A DNA stretch of 64,000 nt from Occultella aeris (GTDB lineage Bacteria; Actinomycetota; Actinomycetes; Actinomycetales; Beutenbergiaceae). The position numbers and the translations under genes are program-made. The stretch is from the NCBI RefSeq assembly GCF_902703175.1, contig NZ_CACRYJ010000014.1, forward strand, positions 62,001 to 126,000. The letters are read 5' to 3'. The notes beneath the pieces are model-generated. The model ran no database searches and had not been told where the DNA came from. It worked only from the letters and a program-made list of their open reading frames with translations. Positions 44,889 to 53,573 of the stretch are shown in pieces. Numbering within the stretch: position 1 is the first letter of the stretch; the number at the start of each line of letters is the position of its first letter.

Positions 44889-45851
44889 CTACTTGATGCC
44901 CGCGTTCGCGAATCCCTGGACGAAGTACTTCTGACAGAACAGGAACAGCAGGACCATCGGGACGGTTGCCAACGTGGTGCCGGCCATCAGATAGCCCCAG
45001 GCGGTGCCGTCGAGCTGCTGGAACACGGCGAGGCCGACCTGGATGACACGTAGGTTGTCGCTCGTGGTCACCAGCAGTGGCCAGAGGAAGTTGTTCCAGC
45101 TGTCCTGGAAGGTGAGCAGGCCGACCGTGGCGAGCGCAGGCTTGACCAGGGGCGTGTAGATCTGCGCGAAGATCCGGTACTCGCCGAGCCCGTCGAGTCG
45201 GGCGGCCTCCTCGAGCTCCTTGGGCAGGGACAGATAGAACTGCCGGAACAGGAAGATCGCCGAGGCGCTCAGGCCACCCGGGATGATCAGCGCCCACCAG
45301 CTGTTCAGCCAACCGGTGCCACCCTGACCGAGGATGTCGTTGCCGCCGAACAGCGGCATGAACCGCACGATCAGGAACTGCGGCACGATCTTGGAGTAGG
45401 TCGGGATCATGAGCATCGCGACTATGCCCATGAAGATCCACTCCCGACCCCGGAACGGGATCCGGGCGAGCGCGTATCCGGCCATGGAGGCGAACACGAG
45501 CGTGATCGCGGTGTGGCTGAAGGCGATGATGAAGCTGTTCCGGAAGTAGATGTGGAACGGCGCCGCCGCGAGGGCCTCCGGATAGTTCTCCCAGCGCCAC
45601 TCCTGCGGCCAGAACGTCGGCGGGAAGAGCGCCAGCTCGGCCGGGCTCTTCAGCGACGTGAAGATCATCCACAGGAATGGGACGATCATCGTGAACGCCC
45701 CAACGAGCAGGAACAGGTTCAGCAGGCTCCGGGTCGCGAAACGTCGACGGTCGCGGGCCCTGCGATCGCGGCGGTTGCTCGCAGAAGGGCGGGTCGCTCG
45801 GACCTCCGCAGCCGACGTGGCGGGCGGTGCGGCGGGGGTGGACGTGCTCAT
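44889..45851 (-). CDS. Sugar ABC transporter permease, MalG type
   Basis: This 320-residue protein has a 40-residue polar N terminus, then six spans; the EAA loop reads EEAARLDGLGEYRIFAQIY and the C terminus LFCQKYFVQGFANAGIK. The ATG overlaps the stop of the partner permease (ATGA at 45848-45851). It pairs with the MalF-type subunit next to it. Confidence 0.93.
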   Translation of the reverse strand: MSTSTPAAPPATSAAEVRATRPSASNRRDRRARDRRRFATRSLLNLFLLVGAFTMIVPFLWMIFTSLKSPAELALFPPTFWPQEWRWENYPEALAAAPFHIYFRNSFIIAFSHTAITLVFASMAGYALARIPFRGREWIFMGIVAMLMIPTYSKIVPQFLIVRFMPLFGGNDILGQGGTGWLNSWWALIIPGGLSASAIFLFRQFYLSLPKELEEAARLDGLGEYRIFAQIYTPLVKPALATVGLLTFQDSWNNFLWPLLVTTSDNLRVIQVGLAVFQQLDGTAWGYLMAGTTLATVPMVLLFLFCQKYFVQGFANAGIK

Positions 45852-46885
45852 TCCTCATCACCTCGAGTGGCGCGGCGGCTGATCAGGGTCATCACGAGCA
45901 GGAACGCGAACAGCAGGACGGATTGTGCGCAGGCCAGACCCATCCGGAAGTCCTGGAACGCGGCCCGGTACACCTCGTAGGTCATCATCGTGGTGGCGTT
46001 CGCCGGTCCGCCGTCGGTCAGGACGTAGACCTGGTCGAAGACCTGGAAGGCGCCGATGATCGAGATGACGAACACGAAGAACGTGGCCGGCTTCAACATC
46101 GGCAGCGTGATCGCGAAGAACTTGCGGACCGCGGAGGCACCGTCGATGGAGGCCGCCTCGTAGAGGCTCTCGTCGATGTTCTGCAACGCGGCGATGTAGA
46201 TGAGCATCTTCATTCCGATGCCCTGCCAGACGCCCACGACGATCACCGCCCACAGGGCCCACTCGGGGTCGACCAGCCAGGCCTGCCCGGGGATGCCGAC
46301 GACCGAGAGGATCCCGTTGACCAGGCCCGTCTGCGGGTTGAACATCCAGAGCCAGACCATCGCGATCGCGACGGTCGCGGTGACCTGCGGCAGGAAGAAG
46401 GCGGCTCGGTACCAGTTCTGGAGCCGGAGCCTCTGATTCAGCATGACCGCGATGACGACAGCGATCGCCATCGAGACCGGCACGGTCCAGAACGTGTAGA
46501 CGATCGTGTTCCAGGTGGCCTTGCGGAACGCGGCGTCGTTGATGATCTCGATGTAGTTGTCCAGGCCGATCCAGGCCGGGGCGTCGAACACGCTGTAGTC
46601 GGTCAGGCTCAGCGCGAAGGTCGCAATCACCGGGATCAGGGTCCACAGTCCGATGTGGGCGATCGTCGGGGCGACCATCAGCCACCCGGCGCGCCGGGTC
46701 TTGCGCCCGGACCTCGACGGCGCGACCCGGGGAGGGCGGCGCCGGCTGCCTCGCAGGCGGCCGGTCAGTACGGCCATCGGGCCGGTCGCCGCGGGCGTCG
46801 CCGCGATCGCCGGTGCGGTCGCGGGGCCGTCCGCGGCGGCGAGCACCGCGGCTCCTCCCGCCGGGTTGTGCTGTGGTGCGCTCAT
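45848..46885 (-). CDS. Sugar ABC transporter permease, MalF type
   Basis: This 345-residue permease begins at ATG 46885 (or 46888) after AAGGAC. A low-complexity, Ala/Arg-rich cytoplasmic N terminus of about 80 residues precedes six spans (MVAPTIAHIGLWTLIPVIAT...). The EAA loop is YEAASIDGASAVRKFFAIT. The frame is open to 46990, but that would add unlikely sequence. It forms the channel with the MalG-type subunit; the ATPase is not in this operon. Confidence 0.92.
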   Translation of the reverse strand: MSAPQHNPAGGAAVLAAADGPATAPAIAATPAATGPMAVLTGRLRGSRRRPPRVAPSRSGRKTRRAGWLMVAPTIAHIGLWTLIPVIATFALSLTDYSVFDAPAWIGLDNYIEIINDAAFRKATWNTIVYTFWTVPVSMAIAVVIAVMLNQRLRLQNWYRAAFFLPQVTATVAIAMVWLWMFNPQTGLVNGILSVVGIPGQAWLVDPEWALWAVIVVGVWQGIGMKMLIYIAALQNIDESLYEAASIDGASAVRKFFAITLPMLKPATFFVFVISIIGAFQVFDQVYVLTDGGPANATTMMTYEVYRAAFQDFRMGLACAQSVLLFAFLLVMTLISRRATRGDEE

Positions 46886-47014
46886 CATCACGTCCTTGTC
46901 GAATGTCGCTTCGCCCGCACCCGGGCGAGAAGTCGATCGGCCGCGCCCTGCCCTGACGCAGTGCGGTCCAGCCGGCCCGGCCGCCGCCATGCGGCGGGCC
47001 GGGCCGAGCCGGCG

Positions 47015-48325
47015 CTATCGGTCGATCGCCGCCTGCGCGCCGGCGGCCAGGGCGTCCAGCGCCTCCTGTGGCGTCTGCTGCTGGAGCAGGGCGGCCTCGA
47101 TCGCAGGCGTGATGTCGCCGCGGATCTCCAACCAGGCGGGCGGGCCGCCCTCGCGCTGGGCGACGTCCAGGTTCTCCATGGCGAACTGGACCATCACGTT
47201 GCCCTGCACGTAGTCGCTGTCGAGCAGCTCGGTCAGAGCCGGCACGTTGCCGCGCTGCTCGTTCGCGGCGAGGGCGGCGTCGGGGCTGGCGAGGAACTCG
47301 GTGAGGGCCTGCGCGGCCTGCGGGTGGTCGGAACCGGCCGCGACCGAGGCCATGGTGCCGCCGAAGAACATCCCGGGCACCTCACCGGGGATCGTGAACG
47401 GCTGCAGGTGCTCCATCACGTCCGGCGCGGCCTCCTCGGCCTGGGTCCAGAGGCTGTTGTGGGTGATGCCCATGGCCGCCCGACCGTTGAGGAGCGGGTT
47501 CACCTCGGCGTCGGTGCTCGAGAATCCGATGTCCTCGACGCCGTCGGTGTTGACGAGATCGACGAGGAACTGCAGGGTCTCGACGCCCTCGGGCGAGTTG
47601 AAGGTGGGCTCGGTGAAGTCCTCGTTGAACAGGGAGCCGCCGGAGGAGAAGAACATCGTCTCGAAGCCCTGGCGCAGGTCCGTGGACATGATGTCGAACC
47701 CGGTCCGCTGCAGGGTACCGGCGGCGTCACGCTCCGTGAGCGCGATGGCCATCTCCCGTAGCTCCTCCCAGGAGGTCGGGGTGTGGTCGTAGCCCGCCTC
47801 GGCGAGCAGGTCCATCCGGGCCACGCCGACCCGGGTGTCGAGCATGATCGGCAGCGCGTACACGCTGTCCTCCCACATGCCTGCCTCGACGATCTGGGGG
47901 GCGTAGTCCGCCTCGAGGTCGGCCTGGGTGTACCCGGCGTCCTCGGACAGGTTCGCGAGGATCCCGCGGTCGGCGAACCCTTCGATCCAGCCGACGCCCA
48001 TCATCATGACGTCCGGGATCAGGCCGGAGGCAACGGCAGTGGTGAGCTTCTCGTTGAGCTGCCCGTACGTGGTGTAGTCCACGGTCACGGTGACATCCGG
48101 GTACTGCTCGTAGAACTGCGGGAGCAACTCGTCCTCGAGGAGGCGCTGCCCCTCGGTGCCCTCGTAGATCGGGGTGAGCAGCGTGATGTCGCCGCTCACC
48201 TCGCCGGGGGCGGCGTCGCCACCGCCACCGGCGTCGCTGCCGCCGGAGCAGGCGCCGAGGGTCAGGGCAAGGGCAGCGGTCAGGCCGGCAGCGCCGCGCC
48301 GCGTGCGGCTCGTTCTGGAACTCAT
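47015..48325 (-). CDS. Sugar ABC transporter substrate-binding lipoprotein
   Basis: This 436-residue binding protein of family 1 has an Arg-rich signal peptide and the lipobox LGAC with the lipidated Cys at residue 26, then a Gly-rich linker. The mature part shows ITLLTPIYEGTEGQRLLEDE, LIPDVMMMGVGWI and HTPTSWEELREMAIAL. AAGGG precedes the ATG. It is the first gene of the heparinase operon and should catch the oligosaccharide outside the cell. A LacI gene faces it. Confidence 0.93.
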   Translation of the reverse strand: MSSRTSRTRRGAAGLTAALALTLGACSGGSDAGGGGDAAPGEVSGDITLLTPIYEGTEGQRLLEDELLPQFYEQYPDVTVTVDYTTYGQLNEKLTTAVASGLIPDVMMMGVGWIEGFADRGILANLSEDAGYTQADLEADYAPQIVEAGMWEDSVYALPIMLDTRVGVARMDLLAEAGYDHTPTSWEELREMAIALTERDAAGTLQRTGFDIMSTDLRQGFETMFFSSGGSLFNEDFTEPTFNSPEGVETLQFLVDLVNTDGVEDIGFSSTDAEVNPLLNGRAAMGITHNSLWTQAEEAAPDVMEHLQPFTIPGEVPGMFFGGTMASVAAGSDHPQAAQALTEFLASPDAALAANEQRGNVPALTELLDSDYVQGNVMVQFAMENLDVAQREGGPPAWLEIRGDITPAIEAALLQQQTPQEALDALAAGAQAAIDR

Positions 48326-48459
48326 GCGTGGTTTCCCTTCGAGGGTGCATGTGACATCGGGGTGGAACTCGATCGGTGCGGACGTCGTCGGCAGGCGTTC
48401 GACAACGGCGTCGGGGTTCTCCATCGGGAGTATCGGACTTCGGTATCCGATTCCTCCGG

Positions 48460-48471
48460 TGTATCGATGCA
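48460..48471. promoter_or_regulatory. LacI-type operator candidate
   Basis: TGTATCGATGCA is a near-palindrome (10 of 12) with the central CG typical of LacI-family operators. It lies 3 bases downstream of the -10 of the binding-protein promoter, so a bound repressor would cover the start of transcription. The facing LacI gene is the obvious candidate. Confidence 0.55.
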
Positions 48472-48474
48472 CTG

Positions 48475-48504
48475 ACACTAGATACAAGTTCGCCAGAGAG
48501 TCAA
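48475..48504 (-). promoter_or_regulatory. Promoter of the heparinase/ABC operon
   Basis: On the minus strand TTGACT (48499-48504), 18 bases, TAGTGT (48475-48480). The match to housekeeping consensus is good and the leader would be about 145 bases. Confidence 0.5.
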
Positions 48505-48514
48505 GTGACAATTT

Positions 48515-48534
48515 GCAAGCCGTTCACGGCTAGC
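48515..48534. promoter_or_regulatory. Palindrome in the LacI divergent gap
   Basis: AGCCGTTCACGGCT (48518-48531) is a perfect palindrome around a TC centre, and two more matching pairs flank it with one mismatch between. It lies upstream of the operon -35 and could be a second regulator site. Confidence 0.4.
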
Positions 48535-48586
48535 GCATCGACTGCATGTTGCCCCGCACGTCCTTGATCCGTGGCAGGATGGTGCA

Positions 48587-48598
48587 CCGATGCATCGG
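48587..48598. promoter_or_regulatory. Perfect palindrome CCGATGCATCGG before lacI
   Basis: This is a 12-base perfect palindrome about 100 bases before the LacI start codon; its GATGCATC core resembles half of the operator at 48460. It may serve autoregulation. Confidence 0.35.
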
Positions 48599-48700
48599 AG
48601 TGCCACCGACGGCACACCGCGGCATCCGCCGGTGGAGGAGGACCGATATGGGCCCTCTTCCCCGGCCGCGCAGTACGCGAGAACCTTGAGGATGGGGACC

Positions 48701-49780
48701 ATGGGACAAGTCACGATTCAGCAGGTGGCACGAGCCGCCGGGGTGTCGCCCAGCACTGTCTCGAACCTGCTCAACGGGCGGATCGAACGCATGCTGCCCG
48801 CCACGAAGGATCGCATCGACGCGGCCATCGCCGAGCTCGGCTACCGGCCGAACCGGGCGGCGCGCCAGCTGCGCACGGGGCGGACCCGCACGCTGGGCCT
48901 GGTGGTGCCCTCGGTGGGCAACCCGTTCTGGGGAGCATTCGCACGTGAGCTCGAGTCCGCTGCGCTGGCGCGGGGGTACAACCTGCTCCTGTGCAACAGC
49001 GAGCGCGACCCCGAGCGCGAGCGCCGTTACGTCGAGGAACTCTGGGAGGACGGCGTACGGGGCATGGTGCTGTGCACGTCGCTGCCGTCGCTGGCCCACC
49101 TCGCCCCGACGATCGAGCGCGGGCTGCACCTGGTCACGTTCGACCGGCCGGCCCAGCCGGACGACCCGGCCTCCGTCGTCAGTATCAGCATCAACAACCC
49201 GATGGGCGGTTATCTGGCCGCATCGCATCTGATCGAGCTGGGCCACCGGCGCCTGGCATTCATCTCCGGATCGCTGCGAAGCGTCAACCGCACCGCCCGG
49301 TATCGCGGGTTCTGCTCCGCCCTTGAGGCGGCCGGGATCGACGTCGACGACATGCCCTCGTGGCCCGGGATGGACGCCGTGCCGTTCGGCGACGTCGAAG
49401 CCGCTGAAGTGGGCCGGCGCGCGGCGCACGAGCTGTTCTCCCGCGCGGACCGACCGACCGCCGTGGTCGCGATCAACGACATGACCGCGCTGGGGGTCTG
49501 CCGGGGACTGCGCGACCTGGATCTGCGAGTCGGCAAGGACGTCTCCGTGGTCGGCTTCGATGACATCGTCCTGGCGGACCTCTACGACCCGCCGCTGACC
49601 ACGATCCGCCAGCCCATCGCCGAGATGGCACGCCTGGCCGTCGAGGAGATCATCGCGAGCGAGACCCGGTCCGACACCGAAGCCGGCCGGTCGGTCCTGC
49701 TGCGCCCCGAACTGGTGGTGCGCGCCTCGAGTGCCCCGCCCCCCGCCGGCGCCGGCACCGATGCAGCGATCTCGGCATGA
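48701..49780 (+). CDS. LacI-family transcriptional regulator
   Basis: This 359-residue regulator starts directly with the LacI helix-turn-helix (VTIQQVARAAGVSPSTVSNL, hinge RPNRAARQLRTGRT) and has the periplasmic-binding-like sensor domain (LGLVVPSVGNPFWGAFARELE; AINDMTALGVCRGL; VSVVGFDDIVLADLYDPPLT). The ATG at 48701 puts the HTH at the N terminus as usual; GAGG lies 9 bases before it, while the frame is open to 48590. It is divergent from the heparinase/ABC operon and most likely its repressor, released by an imported oligosaccharide. Confidence 0.93.
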   Translation: MGQVTIQQVARAAGVSPSTVSNLLNGRIERMLPATKDRIDAAIAELGYRPNRAARQLRTGRTRTLGLVVPSVGNPFWGAFARELESAALARGYNLLLCNSERDPERERRYVEELWEDGVRGMVLCTSLPSLAHLAPTIERGLHLVTFDRPAQPDDPASVVSISINNPMGGYLAASHLIELGHRRLAFISGSLRSVNRTARYRGFCSALEAAGIDVDDMPSWPGMDAVPFGDVEAAEVGRRAAHELFSRADRPTAVVAINDMTALGVCRGLRDLDLRVGKDVSVVGFDDIVLADLYDPPLTTIRQPIAEMARLAVEEIIASETRSDTEAGRSVLLRPELVVRASSAPPPAGAGTDAAISA

Positions 49781-49908
49781 GCCTCGCGCACCGGATCCCA
49801 GTCGACATCGGCGACTCCGACCTCCGGCACCTGCGTCAGCTGGGCTGCGGCGGGCTCGGGGATGGCGTCGCCGTGGTCGGACGACGATCTACCGGCACGG
49901 GCCTTCCG

Positions 49909-50300
49909 CTACCCCTCGGCCAGCCAGGCGCGGATGACCGCGATGATCACGTCGCGCTTCCCGGCCCGTTCGGTGGCCTCCGGTAGTGCGAGGCTGGCCC
50001 GGATATCGGAGTGCCACGTGAGGAGCCGCTCAGGGTCGTCCGAGAATGTCGGTCGAGCGTCCTTGTCTTCGGCGCGTTCGGTTCCGAAGTGCAGGATGAG
50101 CCGCACCGACCCTTGCCCGCGGCATTGATCGTGAGCCGGTCGACGCCGTCGAGAACGTAGTCGGGAGAGTTCCACTTCACGATCTCGGCAAGCGCCGGCG
50201 CCGCCTCGTGCACGAGCGCACGCAGCGACTCGACGTCGGCTCGCCGCTCGGGTGACTGGGCGGCGAGGAACTCGTCGACGGTGGCGAATCGCTCAGGCAT
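49909..50300 (-). pseudogene. DUF1801-family gene with a one-base frameshift
   Basis: The N-terminal half (from ATG at 50300: FATVDEFLAAQSPERRADV; VKWNSPDYVLDGVDRLTINA) and the C-terminal half (SVRLILHFGTERAEDKDA; LLTWHSDIRASLAL, stop at 49909) of a YdhG/DUF1801-type protein lie in different frames. They join at a run of three C bases (50110-50112); a fourth base there would restore GKGSVRLILHFG. It is either a recent pseudogene or a sequencing error in a homopolymer. The intact protein would be about 130 residues, of unknown function. Confidence 0.75.
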
Positions 50301-50605
50301 ACGGGGATGCTAGGGCACCAGCGGCCGGCGCCAAGGCGCGTTCTGCGCGGGCAGGCGTGCAAGGTGGCAGGAGCTGCTAGGCCCGGTTCCGGCCATCGGT
50401 GAGGCCATTGGGGCGCGGACGTGCACCTGCGCACTGTCACGACGCGACGGGAACGAACACCACCATCTTGCGCGCCGGCACCGCGCAAAGCCTCAACCTC
50501 AGGCTGAGCAGCGACCGCCGCCGTCGACATGCGGTGCAAGCCGTCCACCGGCACCATGGAGGACAGGCGCCGGCCACTCCGGCCGTGCCGGATGGAGGTC
50601 AGACT
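50301..50605. other. Gene-free stretch with one hairpin
   Basis: No convincing gene is seen. TTGCGCG (50468-50474) and CGCGCAA (50482-50488) form a perfect 7-base stem with a 7-base loop. The rest holds no recognisable element apart from the SD GGAGG before the next gene. Confidence 0.5.
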
Positions 50606-50833
50606 ATGGGCATCGGTGGAGGCATCTTCCTGATCGTGCTCGGCGCGATCCTCAGTTTCGCGGTGCGGGACAGTTGGGACGTCGTGGACCTGACCATGAT
50701 CGGGTACATCTGCATGGCTGCCGGAGTGATCGCTCTGATCATTGCGCTGGTCATGAACCGTCAGCGCACCAACACCTCCCACACGGTCGTCGAGCGTCGC
50801 GAGGGACCGCCCCCGGTCGAGCCGCCGCGCTGA
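50606..50833 (+). CDS. Small DUF6458-like membrane protein
   Basis: The 75-residue protein has two hydrophobic helices (GIGGGIFLIVLGAILSFAV and LTMIGYICMAAGVIALIIAL) separated by RDSWDVVD, and a basic, Pro-rich tail. The ATG at 50606 follows GGAGG by 7 bases; the frame is open upstream to 50399 but codes for non-natural sequence. The family is widespread in actinobacteria and of unknown function. Confidence 0.8.
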   Translation: MGIGGGIFLIVLGAILSFAVRDSWDVVDLTMIGYICMAAGVIALIIALVMNRQRTNTSHTVVERREGPPPVEPPR

Positions 50834-50900
50834 GGCGCGCGCCGAGGCCCGGGTCCCAAACCCCGCGCCGGTCGAGTCAGCCTGCGAAGGAGCGGATACC

Positions 50901-51821
50901 GTGGCGACCTTCGTGATGACCGGCGGCAGTTCCGGCTTCGGCGCCCTGACCGCGGCATCGTTGGCAGATGAACCGCTGGCCCGGGTGATCGTCGGTGCGC
51001 GCGTACCAGCGGACCCGACCGACTGCCTTGACCTGACCAGCCTGGATTCGGTGCGCAGGTTCGCGGCCTCGGTGCGCGAGCGCCTGGGCGACACCTGCAT
51101 CGACGGCCTGCTGCTCAATGCCGGCGGGATCCGGTCGGACGCCGGCGGTCGCACCGCCGACGGATACGAGCCCACGTTCGTCCTGAACCATCTCGGGCAC
51201 TACCTGCTCACCCGGCTCCTGCTCCCGGTCCTGGCCCCGGGCGCCCGCATCGTGCTGACCACGAGCGGCACGCACGACCCCGCCACGAAGGCCAGTCTCG
51301 CCGTCCCGCGCCATGCCGATGCCGAGCTGCTCGCCCACCCCGATCGGGACCCGGACCGGGACCCGAAGCCACGCAGGGCCGGTCAGCACGCCTACACCGC
51401 GGCCAAGCTCTGCGCGATCCTGAACGCCCGGGCATTGCGATCCCGACCCGAGGTCCGCGAGCGTGACGCGACCGTGATCGCCTATGACCCGGGCCAGGTG
51501 TTCGGTACCGGACTCGTCCGCGACCTCCCGGCACCGATGCGGGCGGCGTGGGCGGTGCTCGGCACCGGGGCGGGTGCCCCGTTGCGCCGGTTCCAACCGA
51601 CCCTCAACACGGCGAAGGCCGCCGGGCGGGCACTGACCGATCTCGCCGACGGCAGTCGGCGCGCCCCCGACGAGCGCGGTTACGCCGCGCTGCGCTCGGG
51701 GCGCCTCACCTGGACCGACCCCTCGACGCTGGCCGTGCGGGACGACCTCGCCGACGCGCTGTGGGCCGACAGCGCGCGGCTCGTCGGGCTCGACACGCCC
51801 GACGGCGGCGCGTCCGGTTAG
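50901..51821 (+). CDS. SDR-family NAD(P)-binding protein, protochlorophyllide-reductase-like
   Basis: This 306-residue short-chain dehydrogenase has a GTG start after GAAGGAG. It shows MTGGSSGFG (cofactor glycine motif, one Gly changed), DLTSLDSVRRFA, LLLNAGGI, NHLGHYLLTRLLLPVL, the catalytic Ser TTSGTHDP and YTAAKLC (Tyr-x3-Lys). This layout is of the retinol/protochlorophyllide reductase branch. The substrate is unknown. Its stop overlaps the convergent enolase-family stop by 4 bases. Confidence 0.86.
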   Translation: MATFVMTGGSSGFGALTAASLADEPLARVIVGARVPADPTDCLDLTSLDSVRRFAASVRERLGDTCIDGLLLNAGGIRSDAGGRTADGYEPTFVLNHLGHYLLTRLLLPVLAPGARIVLTTSGTHDPATKASLAVPRHADAELLAHPDRDPDRDPKPRRAGQHAYTAAKLCAILNARALRSRPEVRERDATVIAYDPGQVFGTGLVRDLPAPMRAAWAVLGTGAGAPLRRFQPTLNTAKAAGRALTDLADGSRRAPDERGYAALRSGRLTWTDPSTLAVRDDLADALWADSARLVGLDTPDGGASG

Positions 51822-52927
51822 CGCGTCGGCTGGAGCGGCCGCGTGGGTGCGGTGAGCTCGAGGCCGAATCCCGGCGCGTCCGGGACGCTGAGCACGCCGT
51901 CGAGGAGGTCGTAGCCGCTCGCGTCGACGCCGTCGGTCACTCCGGGCACGCCCTCGACCGTGCGTACCGACCCCAGGCCCGCCGCCATCTGGGCGGCGTA
52001 GTACGTCTTGATCGGCAGGCCCCACGCGTGCGGGGAGGCGTCTGCGCCAGACTCACGGACGGCCGGCATCACCCGCCGCCAGTCCGTGAGGCCGAACGAG
52101 ACGACGTCCATGAGCAGGACGTCGATGAGCCCGGCTTGCGCGAGCTCGAGCACCTGGGCCTCGTCGGGCTCGAACTCGCCGTCCGCGATCAGGGTCGAGG
52201 AGCCGCTCTCCCGCAGGAAGTCATGGACGACCCGCAGACTCATCGCGTCCTCGTGGAAGGGCTCCTCGAGCCAGTAGAGCTCGCAGTCGGCGACGGCCCG
52301 TAGGTACCGGACCGTCTCGTGCGGGCTGAAGCCGTTGTTCGCGTCGACCAGGATCCGCGCGTCCGGGTAGGCCTCGCGGACCGCGTGCGTGACCTCGACG
52401 TCACGCGCGAAGCCGGCCTCGGCGTCCATCCAGCGGTGACCGCGACCGATCTTGAGCTTGAACGCCCGGTAGCCCGCCTCCCGGTCCGACGCGCAGTTCG
52501 CGAGAACCGCCCTCACGCCGCGCGGGGCGTCGTCGGGATCGAGGTCGTCGAAGTAGATGGCACCGGAGTAGCACGGCACCGCGGTCTCGCCGCGACCGCC
52601 GAGGAGTTCGTACGCGGGCACGCCCGCGTCCTTCGCCGCCAGGTCATGGAGTGCGAAGTCGAGCGCCGACGCCCGAGGATCGATGACGCCGATGCTCGGG
52701 TCGAACACGGTCCCCACCTCGGCGCCCACCAGCGCGGCGACCTCGTCGAGGCTTCCCCTCCCGACGACGCCCCACCCACTCGCGCCATCGGCCGTCCGAA
52801 CCACGACCGCAGGGGCGGTCGGCCCGGAACCGTGGCTGCCGAGGCGGGCGTTGCGCCCGATCGTGCGTGGGTAGCGGGTGACGAGCTCGGCTGTCTCGAT
52901 CGCGGCGATGCGTTGGTCGGCTGGCAC
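51818..52927 (-). CDS. Enolase superfamily, mandelate racemase/muconate lactonizing-type enzyme
   Basis: This 369-residue enzyme keeps the full catalytic set: AFKLKIGRG (KxK base pair), RILVDANNGFS (first metal Asp), YWLEEPF (second ligand Glu), LIADGEFE (third ligand Glu) and ASPHAWGLPIK (His). This set is seen in the acid-sugar dehydratases of the MR subgroup. I chose GTG at 52927; GTG at 52948 is an alternative. It would open or dehydrate an acid sugar, consistent with the carbohydrate setting of the window. The exact substrate is unknown. Confidence 0.88.
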   Translation of the reverse strand: MPADQRIAAIETAELVTRYPRTIGRNARLGSHGSGPTAPAVVVRTADGASGWGVVGRGSLDEVAALVGAEVGTVFDPSIGVIDPRASALDFALHDLAAKDAGVPAYELLGGRGETAVPCYSGAIYFDDLDPDDAPRGVRAVLANCASDREAGYRAFKLKIGRGHRWMDAEAGFARDVEVTHAVREAYPDARILVDANNGFSPHETVRYLRAVADCELYWLEEPFHEDAMSLRVVHDFLRESGSSTLIADGEFEPDEAQVLELAQAGLIDVLLMDVVSFGLTDWRRVMPAVRESGADASPHAWGLPIKTYYAAQMAAGLGSVRTVEGVPGVTDGVDASGYDLLDGVLSVPDAPGFGLELTAPTRPLQPTR

Positions 52928-52973
52928 AGTGATGAGCGTACTGGCCACCCCAGTGGCCGGACACGCACCCCGG

Positions 52974-53468
52974 TCACCCGGCCCGGAACCGCTCCAGCCA
53001 CTCCTCGTGTGCCTCCGGCTCGCCATCGGGGTTCGTGCCGGGCATCCCGGTCCCGGTGACGAGCAGGGTGCGAAGGCTCCGCTCGATGAAGTGCTGCCAG
53101 GCCGTGGAGCAGACGTCGTAGCACTCCCCGCCGGGGTTCAGGCCGACGTGGGTGAACGTCACGTCGGTGCCGTCACTGCGGGCGGCCAGGTCGAAGTGGA
53201 TCTCGGTGCCGTCCCACTCCCGCTCGTCCGCGACGAAGGTCAGCCGGCTGTCCAGCACCCGCCAGACGATCCGCTCACCTGCTACCAGTTCGGTGACGCG
53301 GAACTTCGAGTAGTGGATGTCAGGGACCTCGTAGACGAACTCCGCGCCGACGGCGTCGGCTCGTCCCTCGATCACGCCCCACCACGCGCCCACGTCACTG
53401 ATGTCGGCGAACACGTCCTCGGCCGCGCGGGCGACGGCGATGGTCGTCGTGTAGTCCTGGTCGGTCAT
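52974..53468 (-). CDS. SRPBCC/AHSA1-type protein
   Basis: This 164-residue START-like protein begins QDYTTTIAVARAAEDVFADI and holds the conserved GWxGxE-like strand (DVGAWWGVIEGRAD), a hydrophobic pocket and the C-terminal helix WQHFIERSLRTLLVTG. GGAGGTAACG precedes the ATG. It is divergent from an HxlR regulator with a double operator between them, a familiar stress-responsive arrangement. The ligand is unknown. Confidence 0.9.
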   Translation of the reverse strand: MTDQDYTTTIAVARAAEDVFADISDVGAWWGVIEGRADAVGAEFVYEVPDIHYSKFRVTELVAGERIVWRVLDSRLTFVADEREWDGTEIHFDLAARSDGTDVTFTHVGLNPGGECYDVCSTAWQHFIERSLRTLLVTGTGMPGTNPDGEPEAHEEWLERFRAG

Positions 53469-53501
53469 CGTTACCTCCGTTGGTCGATGCCCGCGCCCGA
53501 T

Positions 53502-53551
53502 GCGCTTGCATCACGCAACCGACGCTAGACCCGCGCGCTTGCATCACGCAA
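53502..53551. promoter_or_regulatory. Direct-repeat operator pair for HxlR
   Basis: The 17-base unit GCGCTTGCATCACGCAA occurs twice (53502-53518 and 53535-53551), 33 bases apart or about three helical turns. Each contains the inverted repeat TTGC-ATCAC-GCAA. The second overlaps the -35 of the HxlR gene. Confidence 0.65.
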
Positions 53552-53566
53552 GCCCTTGACTAGAAT
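53539..53566 (+). promoter_or_regulatory. HxlR promoter, predicted leaderless
   Basis: TTGCAT (53539-53544), 16 bases, TAGAAT (53561-53566), then 7 bases to the ATG at 53574. The transcript should begin at or next to the start codon. The -35 lies inside the second operator copy, so the regulator should repress itself. Confidence 0.55.
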
Positions 53567-53573
53567 CCTGTTC

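Noticed and set aside
49777-49986. Small ORF overlapping the LacI stop by ATGA
   Set aside because: The overlap is attractive, but the sequence soon becomes low-information and runs antisense to the broken DUF1801 gene. I cannot tell a real 69-residue protein or a gene remnant from chance.
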